Below, piece by piece: positions 25,022 to 35,330 of a stretch of 64,000 nucleotides of DNA; positions within the stretch are counted from its first letter, which is position 1; every line of letters starts with the position of its first letter. The stretch is from Mycolicibacterium chlorophenolicum. Lineage in GTDB: Bacteria > Actinomycetota > Actinomycetes > Mycobacteriales > Mycobacteriaceae. The stretch is taken from the NCBI RefSeq assembly GCF_001044235.1, contig NZ_JYNL01000020.1, positions 609-64,608 of the forward strand, in the 5' to 3' direction. Under the pieces are notes generated by a model. It saw only the letters and a list, made by a program, of their open reading frames with translations, had not been told where the DNA came from and did not search any database. The translations under genes were made by a program, and so were the position numbers.

Positions 25022-25546
25022 TCAGCTGATCCAGTGCTCCACTTTGGCGTTGCCGTCCCAGTGCCGAAGCCCGGTGATGAGACCCTCCACATCGCGGCCC
25101 AGGTCCGGCACCGCCATCGCGGCCGGTAACCGATCGGGCGCCAGCCGGCGCGCCAGCGTCACGTGTGGCGTCCAGTGGCCCGGATCAGCATGCGGCAGCG
25201 GCCCTTTCGGCATGTGCGGCAGGCACACCCGGTGGACGTCCTCATGCAGGGCCAACAGCTCCGACGAGGGCACCACGAGCCGCACGAGCGTGACGGTGCG
25301 ACTGCCGCCGAAGAGCATCGGAGCGCCGATCACGCACGGCAGCGGCAGGTGCTCGAGCACCGGAAGCAAGGCGATGTCGACGGATGCGTCGAGGTGTTCG
25401 GCGACGGTCAGCGTCACGTGCGGCCGGTTGCTCGGCGCGGTGTGGCCGGCCTGGCTCGGCAGCCCGGCGGCGGCCAGCGCGTCCCACAGATTACGCAGCG
25501 CGGCCTCGGTGGCGGCGTCGAAGAGCACCTCCACGGAGTGCGCCAC
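25022..25546 (-). CDS. 2'-5' RNA ligase-family (2H phosphoesterase) protein
   Basis: 174-residue protein with the two HxT motifs of the 2H superfamily, NRPHVTLTV near residue 45 and WTPHVTLARR near residue 127, spaced as expected for the two-lobed fold. Such enzymes hydrolyse or ligate 2',3'-cyclic or 2'-5' phosphodiesters. The GTG start overlaps the bioD stop by one base (TAGTG), so it is coupled to bioF-bioD. Its substrate here is unknown, and no link between this activity and biotin synthesis is established. Confidence 0.85.
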   Translation of the reverse strand: MAHSVEVLFDAATEAALRNLWDALAAAGLPSQAGHTAPSNRPHVTLTVAEHLDASVDIALLPVLEHLPLPCVIGAPMLFGGSRTVTLVRLVVPSSELLALHEDVHRVCLPHMPKGPLPHADPGHWTPHVTLARRLAPDRLPAAMAVPDLGRDVEGLITGLRHWDGNAKVEHWIS

Positions 25547-26223
25547 TAGCGCAGGCCCGCCAACCAGACCGGGTCGAACGCCGTGGAGCTGATGCGGCCG
25601 AAGTCTGCGGGGCCGAGCGTACCCAGCCCCGTGGGCAGCGCCGCACGTACCGGCGCCAGCCGCGCCAGCGCGTCCCGGTTGTCGATCTCGGCGGTGCCCG
25701 GCTGCGCCGGCCACGCTCCGATCACCAGGCCGGCACACGAAACATCATGCGCGGCAAGTGCTTCGAGCGTCAGGGCGGTGTGGTTGAGGGTGCCCAACCC
25801 GGCCGCGACCACGATCAGCACCGGCGCGGCGAGGTCCGCGGCGAGGTCGCGCAGCGTCACGCCACCCTCCCCCAGTTCGACGAGCAGCCCGCCGGCCCCC
25901 TCGACCAGCGTCAGGCGCCCCGGCGCGTCGGCGCGGGCGACCAGGTCGATCAGCTCCGCCCGGGTCGGCAGCGCGGCGCCCGAGCGCTCGGCGGCGGCCA
26001 GCGGGGCCAGCGGCTCGGGATAGCGCCAGCCCGGATACAGCGCGTCGACGCCGGCCAGCCGGCCGATCTCGGCGAGATCGTCGTCGCCGTCGACCGTGCC
26101 GGTCTGCACGGGCTTGCACACCGCGACGTCGCGCCCGGAGAGTCGGGCCTGACAGGCCAGCGCCGCGGTGGCGACGGTCTTGCCGACCCCCGTTCCCGTT
26201 CCGGTGACGACGAGCACACTCAT
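25546..26223 (-). CDS. bioD: Dethiobiotin synthetase
   Basis: 225-residue P-loop enzyme closing the ureido ring of 7,8-diaminopelargonate with CO2 and ATP. The Walker A motif GTGTGVGKT is at residues 8-16; CKPVQTGT and [11 protein letters not shown] are family motifs. The ATG overlaps the bioF stop (ATGA). Full length. Confidence 0.97.
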   Translation of the reverse strand: MSVLVVTGTGTGVGKTVATAALACQARLSGRDVAVCKPVQTGTVDGDDDLAEIGRLAGVDALYPGWRYPEPLAPLAAAERSGAALPTRAELIDLVARADAPGRLTLVEGAGGLLVELGEGGVTLRDLAADLAAPVLIVVAAGLGTLNHTALTLEALAAHDVSCAGLVIGAWPAQPGTAEIDNRDALARLAPVRAALPTGLGTLGPADFGRISSTAFDPVWLAGLR

Positions 26224-27362
26224 CGGGCCGCCAGCACGTCGGTCAGCACGTCACGCGCCAGCGCCATCTCCTCGTCGGACAGCGACGCCCTGGCCGTCAA
26301 CCGCAGCCGGGAGGTGCCCGCGGGCACGGTCGGCGGACGGAAACACCCGACCCGTACGCCGCGCTGCGCGCACGCCGCCGCCGCGGCCAGCGCGACCTCC
26401 GGCTCGCCCAGGATCACCGACACCACCGCCGACGCCGGCACCTCGGCGACGTCACAGAGCGCGGCCAGTGTCGCGGCGTGGTCGAGGACCCGCTGCGCGC
26501 GCCACGGCTCGTCGATCAGTACCTGCAGGGCCGCGCGGGCGGCGCCGACAGCGGCCGGTGCCAGGCCGGTGTCGAAGATGAACGGCCGCGCCGCATCGAT
26601 CAAGTGGTCGCGCACCGCCGTGGGGCCGAGCACGACACCACCCTGGCTGCCCAGCGCCTTGGACAGCGTCGTCGTCATCACCACGTCGGGGGCGCCCGCC
26701 AGCCCGACCTCGTGCAGCAGACCCCTGCCGCCGGTGCCGCGCACCCCCAGGCCGTGGGCCTCGTCGACGATCAGCAGCGCACCCTGGCGACGGCAGGCGT
26801 CGTGCAGCGCCCGCAGCGGCGCCAGCGTCCCGTCGGCGGAGAACACCGAGTCGGTGACCACCACGGCGCGCTCTTCCGCGCGCCCAGCCAGCGCGGCCTC
26901 CACGGCGGAGGCGTCGGCGTGGGGTGTCACGACGACACGGGCCCGTGACAGCCGGCAGGCGTCGACCAGCGACGCATGGGTCAGCGCATCGGAGACCAGC
27001 AGCGATCCGGGACCCGACAGCGCGACGACCGCGCCGAGATTGGCGGTGTACCCCGAGGAGAACACCAGCGCCGACGCCGCCCCGACGAACGCGGCCAGCT
27101 CCTGCTCGAAGACCTCGTGGAGTTCGGTGTTGCCGGTGACCAGCCGCGAGCCCGTCGATCCGGCGCCCCAGGTGCGCAGCGCCGCGACGCCGCCGTCGAG
27201 CACCCGCGGGTGCTGCGCGAGGCCGAGATAGTCGTTGGAGGCGAGGTCGAGCTCCGCCCCGACGGGCGGGCGGGTGCGCAGTGACCGGCGCAGGCCGGCG
27301 GCGCGCCGCTGAACCTCGACGTCGTCGAGCCACGCCAGCGGCGACAGACCGATGCGCGTCAC
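26220..27362 (-). CDS. bioF: 8-amino-7-oxononanoate synthase
   Basis: 380-residue PLP alpha-oxoamine synthase condensing pimeloyl thioester with alanine. It has [24 protein letters not shown], the [15 protein letters not shown] stretch and the Schiff-base lysine in [19 protein letters not shown] at 27362 is chosen over GTG 27368 because GAGGAG (27373-27368) then lies 5 bases upstream. A BioQ operator at 27389-27401 precedes it with TAACCT as -10, so bioF-bioD is regulated apart from bioA. Confidence 0.96.
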   Translation of the reverse strand: MTRIGLSPLAWLDDVEVQRRAAGLRRSLRTRPPVGAELDLASNDYLGLAQHPRVLDGGVAALRTWGAGSTGSRLVTGNTELHEVFEQELAAFVGAASALVFSSGYTANLGAVVALSGPGSLLVSDALTHASLVDACRLSRARVVVTPHADASAVEAALAGRAEERAVVVTDSVFSADGTLAPLRALHDACRRQGALLIVDEAHGLGVRGTGGRGLLHEVGLAGAPDVVMTTTLSKALGSQGGVVLGPTAVRDHLIDAARPFIFDTGLAPAAVGAARAALQVLIDEPWRAQRVLDHAATLAALCDVAEVPASAVVSVILGEPEVALAAAAACAQRGVRVGCFRPPTVPAGTSRLRLTARASLSDEEMALARDVLTDVLAAR

Positions 27363-27388
27363 CGGCACTCCTCACTCGAACGGGGACT

Positions 27389-27401
27389 TGAACACCGTTC
27401 A
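27389..27401. promoter_or_regulatory. BioQ operator 2 upstream of bioF, overlapping the bioA stop codon
   Basis: TGAACACCGTTCA is the exact reverse complement of operator 1. On the minus strand the order CTAACCTGAAC-NNN-GTTCAAG is the same as before bioB, with TAACCT (27406-27401) as a -10 running into the dyad. The bioA TGA stop (27401-27399) lies inside the site. Confidence 0.85.
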
Positions 27402-28700
27402 GGTTAGTGCACGCGCGACCTCGGTCATCGCCGAGGTGATCTGGGCGATCTCCCCCGGCGTGCAGATGTAGGGCGGCATCACGTAGATCAGATTGCGGAA
27501 CGGGCGCAGCCACACCCCGTGCTCGATCGCCGCCGGCGTCGCGATGCGCAGGTCCACGTCGCGGTCGAGTTCGAGCACACCCACCGCGCCGAGGACCCGC
27601 ACGTCGGCGACGTTGTCCAGTTCCGCCGCGGGTTCCAGACCGGTCCGCAGCCCCTGCTCGATCGCCTCCACCTGGGCGCGCCAGTCGCCGGCGAGCAGCA
27701 GCTCCACCGACGCCACACCGACCGCGCACGCCAGCGCGTTGGCCATGAACGTCGGCCCGTGCATCAGCGCACCGGGCGGATGGGAACTGATGGACTCGGC
27801 GATGCGCCGGGTGCACAGCGTGGCCGCCAGCGTGAGGTAACCGCCCGTCAGCGCCTTGCCCACGCACATGATGTCCGGGCTCACCCCGGCGTGATCGGCG
27901 GCGAACAGCGCACCGGTGCGCCCGAACCCGGTGGCGATCTCGTCGAAGATCAGCAGCACGTCGTGCTGGTCGCAGATCCGACGCAGATCGGTCAGGTAGC
28001 GCGGGTCGTGGAACCGCATGCCGCCCGCGCCCTGCACCACGGGTTCCACGATCACCGCGGCCAGTTCGTCGGCGTGCCGGGCCAGCTGCTCTTCGAACGC
28101 CTCGCTGTAGCCGGGGTCGTAGGCCGACGGCACCGCGGGCGCGAAGACCTGGTCGGCCAGCAGTGAATGCTCCCCGGTCCACAGCGCGTGCATGCCACCC
28201 TGCGGGTCGCACACACTCATCGGGGTGAACGTGTCGCCGTGGTAACCGCCGCGCCACGTCATGAGCCGGCGCTTTCCGGCGTGGCCGCTGCCGCGCCAGT
28301 ACTGCAGCGCCATCTTGATCGCGACCTCCACCGACACCGACCCGGAGTCGCTGAAGAACACCGTCTCCAGCCCCGGCGGCGTCAGCTCGACCAGCAGCTG
28401 CGCCAGCCGCGCCGCGGGCTCGTGGGTCAGCCCGCCGAACATGACGTGGTTCATCGTCGCGAGCTGACGGGTGATCGCCGCGTCCAGCGCGGGATGGCCG
28501 TGGCCGTGCACGGCGGTCCACCACGACGCCATCGCGTCGAGAACCTCGACGGTGCGGCCCTCGTGCGCGAGGGTCAGCCAGGCGCCGCGGGCACCCAGGG
28601 CGACCACCGGGGCCATCGCGTCGGCCCCCATCGGGCTGTACGGATGCCAGATGTGAGCGGCGTCGATGGCGCTGATCTCGATAGGCGTCAACGCAGGCAC
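27399..28700 (-). CDS. bioA: Adenosylmethionine--8-amino-7-oxononanoate aminotransferase
   Basis: 433-residue class III aminotransferase using SAM as amino donor to make 7,8-diaminopelargonate. It has [55 protein letters not shown] and the PLP lysine in [17 protein letters not shown]. The GTG at 28700 is 7 nt after a TAATCT -10, so it is likely leaderless. No BioQ dyad is present in the 23-bp gap to the divergent acyltransferase, unlike bioB and bioF. Confidence 0.96.
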   Translation of the reverse strand: MPALTPIEISAIDAAHIWHPYSPMGADAMAPVVALGARGAWLTLAHEGRTVEVLDAMASWWTAVHGHGHPALDAAITRQLATMNHVMFGGLTHEPAARLAQLLVELTPPGLETVFFSDSGSVSVEVAIKMALQYWRGSGHAGKRRLMTWRGGYHGDTFTPMSVCDPQGGMHALWTGEHSLLADQVFAPAVPSAYDPGYSEAFEEQLARHADELAAVIVEPVVQGAGGMRFHDPRYLTDLRRICDQHDVLLIFDEIATGFGRTGALFAADHAGVSPDIMCVGKALTGGYLTLAATLCTRRIAESISSHPPGALMHGPTFMANALACAVGVASVELLLAGDWRAQVEAIEQGLRTGLEPAAELDNVADVRVLGAVGVLELDRDVDLRIATPAAIEHGVWLRPFRNLIYVMPPYICTPGEIAQITSAMTEVARALT

Positions 28701-28706
28701 CTTCGG

Positions 28707-28713
28707 TAGATTA
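28707..28713. promoter_or_regulatory. Overlapping divergent -10 elements (TAGATT/TAATCT)
   Basis: The 7-bp sequence TAGATTA holds TAGATT on the plus strand (28707-28712, 11 nt before the acyltransferase ATG) and TAATCT on the minus strand (28713-28708, 7 nt before the bioA GTG). Both fit TANNNT. Polymerase could use only one direction at a time, so bioA and the acyltransferase would compete. Confidence 0.55.
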
Positions 28714-28723
28714 GCCGTCGATC

Positions 28724-30904
28724 ATGATGACCCTCGCTCCCGCCCGGCCGGCCACGAAAGCCTCGGGGCCGCCACCGGTGACCTCCCTGGGGACGCGGAC
28801 CGCCGGGTTCTACCGCCACGATCTCGACGGGCTGCGGGGCATCGCGATCGCGCTGGTGGCGGTGTTCCACGTCTGGTTCGGCCGCGTCTCGGGCGGCGTC
28901 GACGTGTTCCTGGTGCTGTCCGGCTTCTTCTTCGGGGGCCGGCTGCTGCGCGGGGTGCTGACCCCGGGTGCGTTCCCGCGGCCGGTGCCCGAGATCACGC
29001 GCCTGATCCGGCGGCTGCTGCCCGCGCTGGTCGTCGTGCTGGCCGTGTCCGCGGTGCTGACGATCCTGATCCAACCCGAGACCCGCTGGGAGACCTTCGC
29101 CGATCAGAGCCTGGCCAGCCTCGGGTACTACCAGAACTGGGAACTGGCCAACACCGCGTCGAACTACCTGCGCGCCGGGGAGGCCGTCAGCCCGCTGCAG
29201 CACATCTGGTCGATGTCGGTGCAGGGGCAGTTCTACATCGCGTTCCTGGCGCTGATCCTGCTGTCGGCGCTGCTGTTCCGGCGGGTGTTCGGCAGGCACA
29301 TGCGCACCGCATTCGTGGTGCTGCTGACGGCGCTGTCCATCGCGTCGTTCGTCTACGCGATCATCGCCCACGACACCGACCAGGCGACCGCCTACTACAA
29401 CAGCTTCGCGCGGGCCTGGGAGCTGCTGCTGGGCGCCCTCGTCGGCGCGGTCGTCCCGTCGCTGCGGTGCCCGATGTGGCTGCGCACGCTGGCCGCGCTC
29501 GTCGGGCTCGGCGCGATCCTGTCCTGCGGGGCACTCATCGACGGCGTGCGCGAGTTCCCCGGGCCGTGGGCGCTGGTGCCGGTGGGCGCCACGGTGCTGT
29601 TCATCCTGTCGGCCGCCAACCGGTACGCCGACCCGCACACCGGCGGCCGCCTGCCCGCCCCGAACCGGCTGCTGGCCACCGCGCCGTTCGTGTCGCTCGG
29701 GGCGATGGCGTACTCGCTGTACCTGTGGCACTGGCCGCTGCTGATCTTCTATCTGGCCTACACCGGGCGCTCGGCGGTCAACGCCGTCGAGGGCGCGGCG
29801 GTCCTGCTGGTGTCCGGTCTGCTGGCCTGGCTGACCACCCGCTACGTCGAGGAGCCGCTACGCGCGGGCCGCCGGCCGGCGACCCGGCCCGCCGCGAAGG
29901 CGCCGTCGGTGCCGCTGCGCACCCGGCTGCGCCGCCCGACGATCGTGCTGGGGTCCACGGTGGCGCTGCTCGGCGTCGCGCTGACGGCCACCTCGTTCAC
30001 GTGGCGTGAACACGTCACCGTGCTGCGGGCCAACGGCAAGGAACTCGCCGAACTGTCGCCGCGGGACTACCCGGGCGCGCGGGCGCTGGTGAACAACGCC
30101 CGGGTGCCCAAGCTGCCGATGCGCCCGACGGCGCTCGAGGCCAAGAACGACATCCCCGAGTCCACCGTCGACGGCTGCATCAGCGACTTCGACAACGTCG
30201 GCGTCATCAACTGCACCTACGGCGACAAGGCGGCCACCCGCACCATCGCTCTGGCGGGCGGCTCGCACGCCGAGCACTGGATCACCGCGCTGGACCTGCT
30301 CGGACGGATGCACCACTTCAAGGTCGTCACCTATCTGAAGATGGGCTGCCCGCTGACCACGGAGGAAGTCCCGCTGGTGATGGGCAACAACGACCCCTAC
30401 CCGAAGTGCCATCAGTGGAACCAGCGGGTGATGGCCAAGCTCGTCACCGACAAGCCCGATTTCGTGTTCACGACCTCCACCCGGCCGTGGAACATCAAAC
30501 CCGGCGACGTGATGCCTTCGAGCTATCTGGGCATCTGGAAAGAACTGTCCGACAACAGGATTCCGATCCTGGCCATGCGCGACACGCCATGGATGGTGCG
30601 CGACGGCGAACCGTTCTTCCCGTCGGACTGCCTCGCCGACGGAGGTGACGCCATCTCCTGCGGAATCCCCCGATCCGAAGTACTGTCGGATCACAACCCG
30701 ACGCTGGACTACGTCGCCCAGTTCCCGCTGCTCAAGCCGCTCGACATGAGCGACGCGGTGTGTCGTCCGGACTACTGCCGAGCCGTGGAGGGGAACGTGT
30801 TGATCTATCACGACGCTCACCACATCTCGTCGACCTACATGCGGACCATGACCGGTGAACTGGGCCGCCAACTGGGCGCCGCGACCCGCTGGTGGCCGGT
30901 CTGA
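28724..30904 (+). CDS. OafA/YrhL-type acyltransferase with C-terminal SGNH domain
   Basis: 726-residue membrane protein. The N-terminal acyltransferase-3 domain (residues 30-375) has RHDLDGLRGIAIALVAVFHVW, GGVDVFLVLSGFFFGG, and about ten membrane segments; a further segment at about 407-425 leads to an extracytoplasmic SGNH-like domain with the nucleophile region LAGGSHAEHW near residue 513 and DAHHISSTYM near 697. Such proteins O-acylate cell-envelope glycans. It overlaps treX (TGATG), suggesting co-expression with trehalose synthesis. An equivalent gene (Rv1565c) adjoins treX in M. tuberculosis. Substrate unknown. Confidence 0.88.
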   Translation: MMTLAPARPATKASGPPPVTSLGTRTAGFYRHDLDGLRGIAIALVAVFHVWFGRVSGGVDVFLVLSGFFFGGRLLRGVLTPGAFPRPVPEITRLIRRLLPALVVVLAVSAVLTILIQPETRWETFADQSLASLGYYQNWELANTASNYLRAGEAVSPLQHIWSMSVQGQFYIAFLALILLSALLFRRVFGRHMRTAFVVLLTALSIASFVYAIIAHDTDQATAYYNSFARAWELLLGALVGAVVPSLRCPMWLRTLAALVGLGAILSCGALIDGVREFPGPWALVPVGATVLFILSAANRYADPHTGGRLPAPNRLLATAPFVSLGAMAYSLYLWHWPLLIFYLAYTGRSAVNAVEGAAVLLVSGLLAWLTTRYVEEPLRAGRRPATRPAAKAPSVPLRTRLRRPTIVLGSTVALLGVALTATSFTWREHVTVLRANGKELAELSPRDYPGARALVNNARVPKLPMRPTALEAKNDIPESTVDGCISDFDNVGVINCTYGDKAATRTIALAGGSHAEHWITALDLLGRMHHFKVVTYLKMGCPLTTEEVPLVMGNNDPYPKCHQWNQRVMAKLVTDKPDFVFTTSTRPWNIKPGDVMPSSYLGIWKELSDNRIPILAMRDTPWMVRDGEPFFPSDCLADGGDAISCGIPRSEVLSDHNPTLDYVAQFPLLKPLDMSDAVCRPDYCRAVEGNVLIYHDAHHISSTYMRTMTGELGRQLGAATRWWPV

Positions 30905-33030
30905 TGACGACGGTCTGGCCGGGCTCGCCGTATCCGCTGGGCGCCACCTACGACGGCTCCGGCACCAATTTCTCGCTGTTCTCCGAGGTCGCCGAGCGGG
31001 TCGAGCTGTGCCTGGTCGGCAAGGACGGCCGCGAGGAGCGGGTGAACCTCGACGAGGTCGACAGCTACGTGTGGCACGCCTACCTGCCGACCGTCACCCC
31101 CGGCCAGCGCTACGGGTTCCGGGTGTACGGGCCGTGGGATCCGGCCTCGGGGCACCGCTGCGATCCGAGCAAGCTGCTGCTCGACCCGTACGGCAAGGCT
31201 TTTCACGGCGATTTCGAGTTCTCCCAGGCGCTGTACTCCTACGACCTGGAGGCCGAGGACCTGGCCGGCGGCGGTGTGCCGCCCCGCATCGACTCGTTGG
31301 GCCACACGATGACCAGCGTCGTGATCAACCCGTTCTTCCAATGGGCGTCCGACCGCTCTCCGCGCACCCCCTATCACGAGACCGTCATCTACGAGGCGCA
31401 CGTCAAGGGCATGACGCAGTCGCATCCGGGCATCCCCGAGGAGCTGCGCGGCACCTACGCCGGCCTCGGCCACCCCGCGATCATCGACCACCTCAGGTCG
31501 CTCAACGTGACCGCGATCGAACTGATGCCGGTCCACCAGTTCATGCACGACCACCGGCTGCTCGACCTCGGGCTGCGAAACTACTGGGGCTACAACACGT
31601 TCGGCTTCTTCGCCCCGCACTACCAGTACGCTGCCACCCGGTATGCCGGCGGCGCGGTCGCCGAGTTCAAGACGATGGTGCGCGCGTTCCACGAGGCGGG
31701 CATCGAGGTGATCCTCGACGTCGTCTACAACCACACCGCCGAGGGCAACCACCTGGGGCCGACCATCAACTTCCGCGGCATCGACAACGCCGCCTACTAC
31801 CGGCTGCTCGACGGTGACCCGCGGTACTACAAGGACTTCACCGGAACGGGCAACAGCCTCAACGCGCGCCACCCGCACACGCTGCAGCTGATCATGGATT
31901 CGCTGCGGTACTGGGTGCTCGAGATGCACGTGGACGGTTTCCGCTTCGACCTGGCGGCCACGCTGGCCCGCGAGTTCTACGACGTGGACCGGCTGTCGGC
32001 ATTCTTCGACCTGGTGCAGCAGGATCCGGTCGTCAGTCAGGTCAAGCTGATCGCCGAACCGTGGGACGTCGGCGAAGGCGGTTATCAAGTCGGCAATTTC
32101 CCAGGTTTGTGGACCGAATGGAATGGGAAGTATCGCGACACTGTGCGTGATTACTGGCGGGGCGAGCCCGCAACCCTAGGTGAGTTCGCGTCCCGGCTGA
32201 CCGGATCGTCCGACCTCTACGAAGCGACCGGCCGGCGGCCGAGCGCCAGCATCAACTTCGTCACGTGCCACGACGGCTTCACGCTGGCCGATCTCGTGTC
32301 CTACAACGAGAAGCACAACGAGGCCAACGGTGAGGACAACCGGGACGGCGAGAGCCACAACCGGTCCTGGAACTGCGGCGTCGAAGGCCCCACCGACGAC
32401 CCGGAGATTCTCGCGTTGCGCGGCAAGCAGATGCGCAACATCATCGGCACGCTGATGCTCTCCCAGGGCACACCGATGATCGCCCACGGCGACGAGATCG
32501 GCCGCACCCAGCGAGGCAACAACAACGTCTACTGCCAGGATTCCGAACTGTCCTGGATGGACTGGTCGCTGTGCGAGACCAACGCCGACCTGCTCGAGTT
32601 CACCCGCAAGGTGATCAAGTTCCGCAAGAGCCACCCGGTGTTCCGGCGCAGACGCTTCTTCGAGGGCAAACCGATCCGCACCGGCCATCAGGTCCGCGAC
32701 ATCTCGTGGCTGACCCCGTCGGGCAAGGAGATGGACCTGGCGGACTGGGAGACCGGGCTGGGCCAGTGCGTGGCGGTCTTCCTCAACGGCGACGCGATTG
32801 CCGCCCCGAACGAACGGGGGGAACGGGTCGTCGACGACTCCTTCCTGCTGTGCTTCAACGCCCACGGAGAAGACCAGGATTTCGTTGCGCCGCAAGATGA
32901 TTACGCCAAGGAATGGGTGGCCGACCTGAACACCGCCGATCCCACCGGCGCCGCCGACGTGACGGTGGCGGCCGGCGAGAAGATCACGCTGGCGCCCCGG
33001 TCCCTGCTCGTTCTGCGTAAGACCGCCTGA
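30904..33030 (+). CDS. treX: Glycogen debranching enzyme (isoamylase type)
   Basis: 708-residue GH13 enzyme hydrolysing alpha-1,6 branches of glycogen to feed TreY. An N-terminal carbohydrate-binding/isoamylase domain (residues 1-150) precedes the (beta/alpha)8 barrel with DVVYNHTAEGNH, the nucleophile Asp in VDGFRFDLA (about residue 347), the acid Glu in IAEPWDVGEGG and the third Asp in TCHDGFTL. ATG 30904 overlaps the acyltransferase stop by one base and is preferred to a GTG at 30892. Its stop overlaps treY (TGATG). Confidence 0.95.
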   Translation: MTTVWPGSPYPLGATYDGSGTNFSLFSEVAERVELCLVGKDGREERVNLDEVDSYVWHAYLPTVTPGQRYGFRVYGPWDPASGHRCDPSKLLLDPYGKAFHGDFEFSQALYSYDLEAEDLAGGGVPPRIDSLGHTMTSVVINPFFQWASDRSPRTPYHETVIYEAHVKGMTQSHPGIPEELRGTYAGLGHPAIIDHLRSLNVTAIELMPVHQFMHDHRLLDLGLRNYWGYNTFGFFAPHYQYAATRYAGGAVAEFKTMVRAFHEAGIEVILDVVYNHTAEGNHLGPTINFRGIDNAAYYRLLDGDPRYYKDFTGTGNSLNARHPHTLQLIMDSLRYWVLEMHVDGFRFDLAATLAREFYDVDRLSAFFDLVQQDPVVSQVKLIAEPWDVGEGGYQVGNFPGLWTEWNGKYRDTVRDYWRGEPATLGEFASRLTGSSDLYEATGRRPSASINFVTCHDGFTLADLVSYNEKHNEANGEDNRDGESHNRSWNCGVEGPTDDPEILALRGKQMRNIIGTLMLSQGTPMIAHGDEIGRTQRGNNNVYCQDSELSWMDWSLCETNADLLEFTRKVIKFRKSHPVFRRRRFFEGKPIRTGHQVRDISWLTPSGKEMDLADWETGLGQCVAVFLNGDAIAAPNERGERVVDDSFLLCFNAHGEDQDFVAPQDDYAKEWVADLNTADPTGAADVTVAAGEKITLAPRSLLVLRKTA

Positions 33031-35330
33031 TGGCTGTTCTCTCGACCTACCGCCTGCAGATGCGCGGCGCCGCCAGCGGTGAGGCCTTCACGTTCGCCGA
33101 CGCCGAGAAGCTCGTCGACTACCTCGCCGACCTCGGGGTGTCGCACCTGTACCTGTCCCCCATCCTGACCGCCGCCGAGGGCTCCACGCACGGCTACGAC
33201 GTCACCGATCCGACCACGATCTCCGCCGAACTCGGTGGACCCGAAGGGTTCTCGAGCCTCGTCGCGACGGCGAAGGCAGCCGGACTCGGCGTGATCGTGG
33301 ACATCGTGCCCAACCACGTCGGCGTCGACGTCCCCCGGCAGAATGCGTGGTGGTGGGACCTGCTCACCCACGGCCGGGACTCGGCCTACGCCTCGTATTT
33401 CGACGTCGACTGGTCGCTGGACCCCGACGGGCGGATCGTGCTGCCCGTGCTGGGCTCCGACGACGACGTCGCCGATCTGGTCGTCGACGGGGACACGTTG
33501 CGCCTCGGTGACCTGGCGTATCCGATCAGCCCCGGTACCGCCGACGACGGCGCCTCAGGGTCGCAGGTGCACGACCGGCAGCACTACAAGCTGATCGGTT
33601 GGCGCCACGGGATCTGCGGATATCGCCGCTTCTTCTCGATCACCTCACTGGCCGGTCTGCGGCAGGAGGACCGGGCGGTGTTCGACGCCACCCACGTCGA
33701 GGTCAAACGCTGGTTCGACGAAGGGCTGGTCGACGGCATCCGGATCGACCACCCGGACGGATTGTCCGACCCCACCGGCTATCTCGGCTGGTTGCGGGAA
33801 CTGGCCGGCCCGCAGGCGTGGATCGTCATCGAGAAGATCCTCGCCGTCCCCGAACCGCTGGACCCGAGCCTTCCCGTGGCGGGCACCACCGGCTACGACG
33901 CACTGCGCGAGGCCGGCGGCGTGTTCGTCGACCCCACCGGTGAGGAGTCGCTGACCGCACTCATCGAGTCGACCGGCGTGGACTACTCCGGGATGGCCGC
34001 CGAGGCCCGCCGGCTCAAGGTGCAGGCCGTGACCGTCACGCTCGCCAGTGAGCTGGCCCGGGTGCGCCGCGCGGTGACCGCTGCCACCGGCCGCGATCAC
34101 GACCTGCTCGGTGAGGCGATCGCCGAGTTGCTCAGCCACATCGGCGTGTACCGCTCGGACTACCTGTCGCTGCCGCTGGTGCTGCCCGAAGCCATCTCCG
34201 AGACCGTCGAAGCCCGGCCGGACCTGGCCGAGGCGCTGCAGCTGCTGACCGCCGCCCTGGCCGCGGGCAGTGAGGTCGGGGTGCGGTTGCAGCAGCTGTG
34301 CGGCGCCGCGACCGCGAAGTCGATGGAGGACTGCCTGTTCTACCGCGATGCGCGGCTGGTCACGCTCAACGAGGTGGGCGGTGAGCCCGAGTACTTCGGG
34401 GTCAGCGCCGCGGAGTTCCACACCCGGGCGCAGGTGCGGGCGGCGCTGTGGCCGACCGCGATGACGACGCTGTCGACCCATGACACCAAACGCGGCGAGG
34501 ACGTCCGCGCCCGCATCGGGGTGCTCTCGCAGGTGCCCTCGCTGTGGACCGAGATGGTGCAGGGCTGGGAACGCACGACCCCCTCCCCCGATCCGCTCAC
34601 CGGACTCTTCCTGTTGCAGAACATCTTCGGCGTGTGGCCGGCCGACGGCACGGTCACCGACGAGTTGCGCGAGCGTCTGCACGCCTACACGGAGAAGGCG
34701 ATCCGCGAGGCCGCGCTGCACACCACGTGGAACGACCCGGACACCGACTTCGAGTCCGCGGTGCACAGCTGGATCGACGCCGTTCTCGACGGACCGGTCG
34801 CTGCCGGGCTGACCGAACTGGTGACGCGCCTCGAGGAACATGCGCAGGCCGATGCGCTGGGCCAGAAGCTGATCGCGCTCACCGGTCCCGGCGTGCCGGA
34901 TGTCTATCAGGGCACCGAGCTCTGGGAGGACAGCCTGGTCGACCCGGACAACCGGCGTGCGGTGGACTACGCGGCCCGACGGACCGCGCTGGCCGAGCTG
35001 GCGCACCCGAAGCTGCGCGTCGTGCGGGAGGCACTGCGGTTGCGCCGTGAACGCCCCGAGTCGTTCCTGGCCGGCGGCTACCGCCCGGTGCCTGCCGACG
35101 GGACCCACGCCCAGCACGTGCTCGCGTTCGGCCGCGGCGACGACGTCGTGGTGGCGGTGCGCCGGTGGACGGTGCGGCTCACCGAAACCGATTGGGGGAA
35201 AACCACTGTGACGCTTCCGCCAGGAACGTGGACCGACCGGCTGTCCGGCCGTACGCACACCGACGCGGTGGCGGCGGCGGATCTGTTCGCCGACCTTCCG
35301 GTCGCGCTGCTGGTGCGTGCCGATGCCTGA
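33030..35330 (+). CDS. treY: Malto-oligosyltrehalose synthase
   Basis: 766-residue GH13 enzyme that turns the reducing-end alpha-1,4 bond of a maltodextrin into an alpha,alpha-1,1 bond. It opens with the family's STYRLQMR, followed by LYLSPILTAAEGSTHGYDVTDP, DIVPNHVGVD, the nucleophile in VDGIRIDHPDGLSDP, the acid Glu in IVIEKIL and the transition-state Asp in STHDTKRGEDVRAR. Coupled to treX by TGATG and to treZ by an 8-bp overlap. Confidence 0.96.
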   Translation: MAVLSTYRLQMRGAASGEAFTFADAEKLVDYLADLGVSHLYLSPILTAAEGSTHGYDVTDPTTISAELGGPEGFSSLVATAKAAGLGVIVDIVPNHVGVDVPRQNAWWWDLLTHGRDSAYASYFDVDWSLDPDGRIVLPVLGSDDDVADLVVDGDTLRLGDLAYPISPGTADDGASGSQVHDRQHYKLIGWRHGICGYRRFFSITSLAGLRQEDRAVFDATHVEVKRWFDEGLVDGIRIDHPDGLSDPTGYLGWLRELAGPQAWIVIEKILAVPEPLDPSLPVAGTTGYDALREAGGVFVDPTGEESLTALIESTGVDYSGMAAEARRLKVQAVTVTLASELARVRRAVTAATGRDHDLLGEAIAELLSHIGVYRSDYLSLPLVLPEAISETVEARPDLAEALQLLTAALAAGSEVGVRLQQLCGAATAKSMEDCLFYRDARLVTLNEVGGEPEYFGVSAAEFHTRAQVRAALWPTAMTTLSTHDTKRGEDVRARIGVLSQVPSLWTEMVQGWERTTPSPDPLTGLFLLQNIFGVWPADGTVTDELRERLHAYTEKAIREAALHTTWNDPDTDFESAVHSWIDAVLDGPVAAGLTELVTRLEEHAQADALGQKLIALTGPGVPDVYQGTELWEDSLVDPDNRRAVDYAARRTALAELAHPKLRVVREALRLRRERPESFLAGGYRPVPADGTHAQHVLAFGRGDDVVVAVRRWTVRLTETDWGKTTVTLPPGTWTDRLSGRTHTDAVAAADLFADLPVALLVRADA

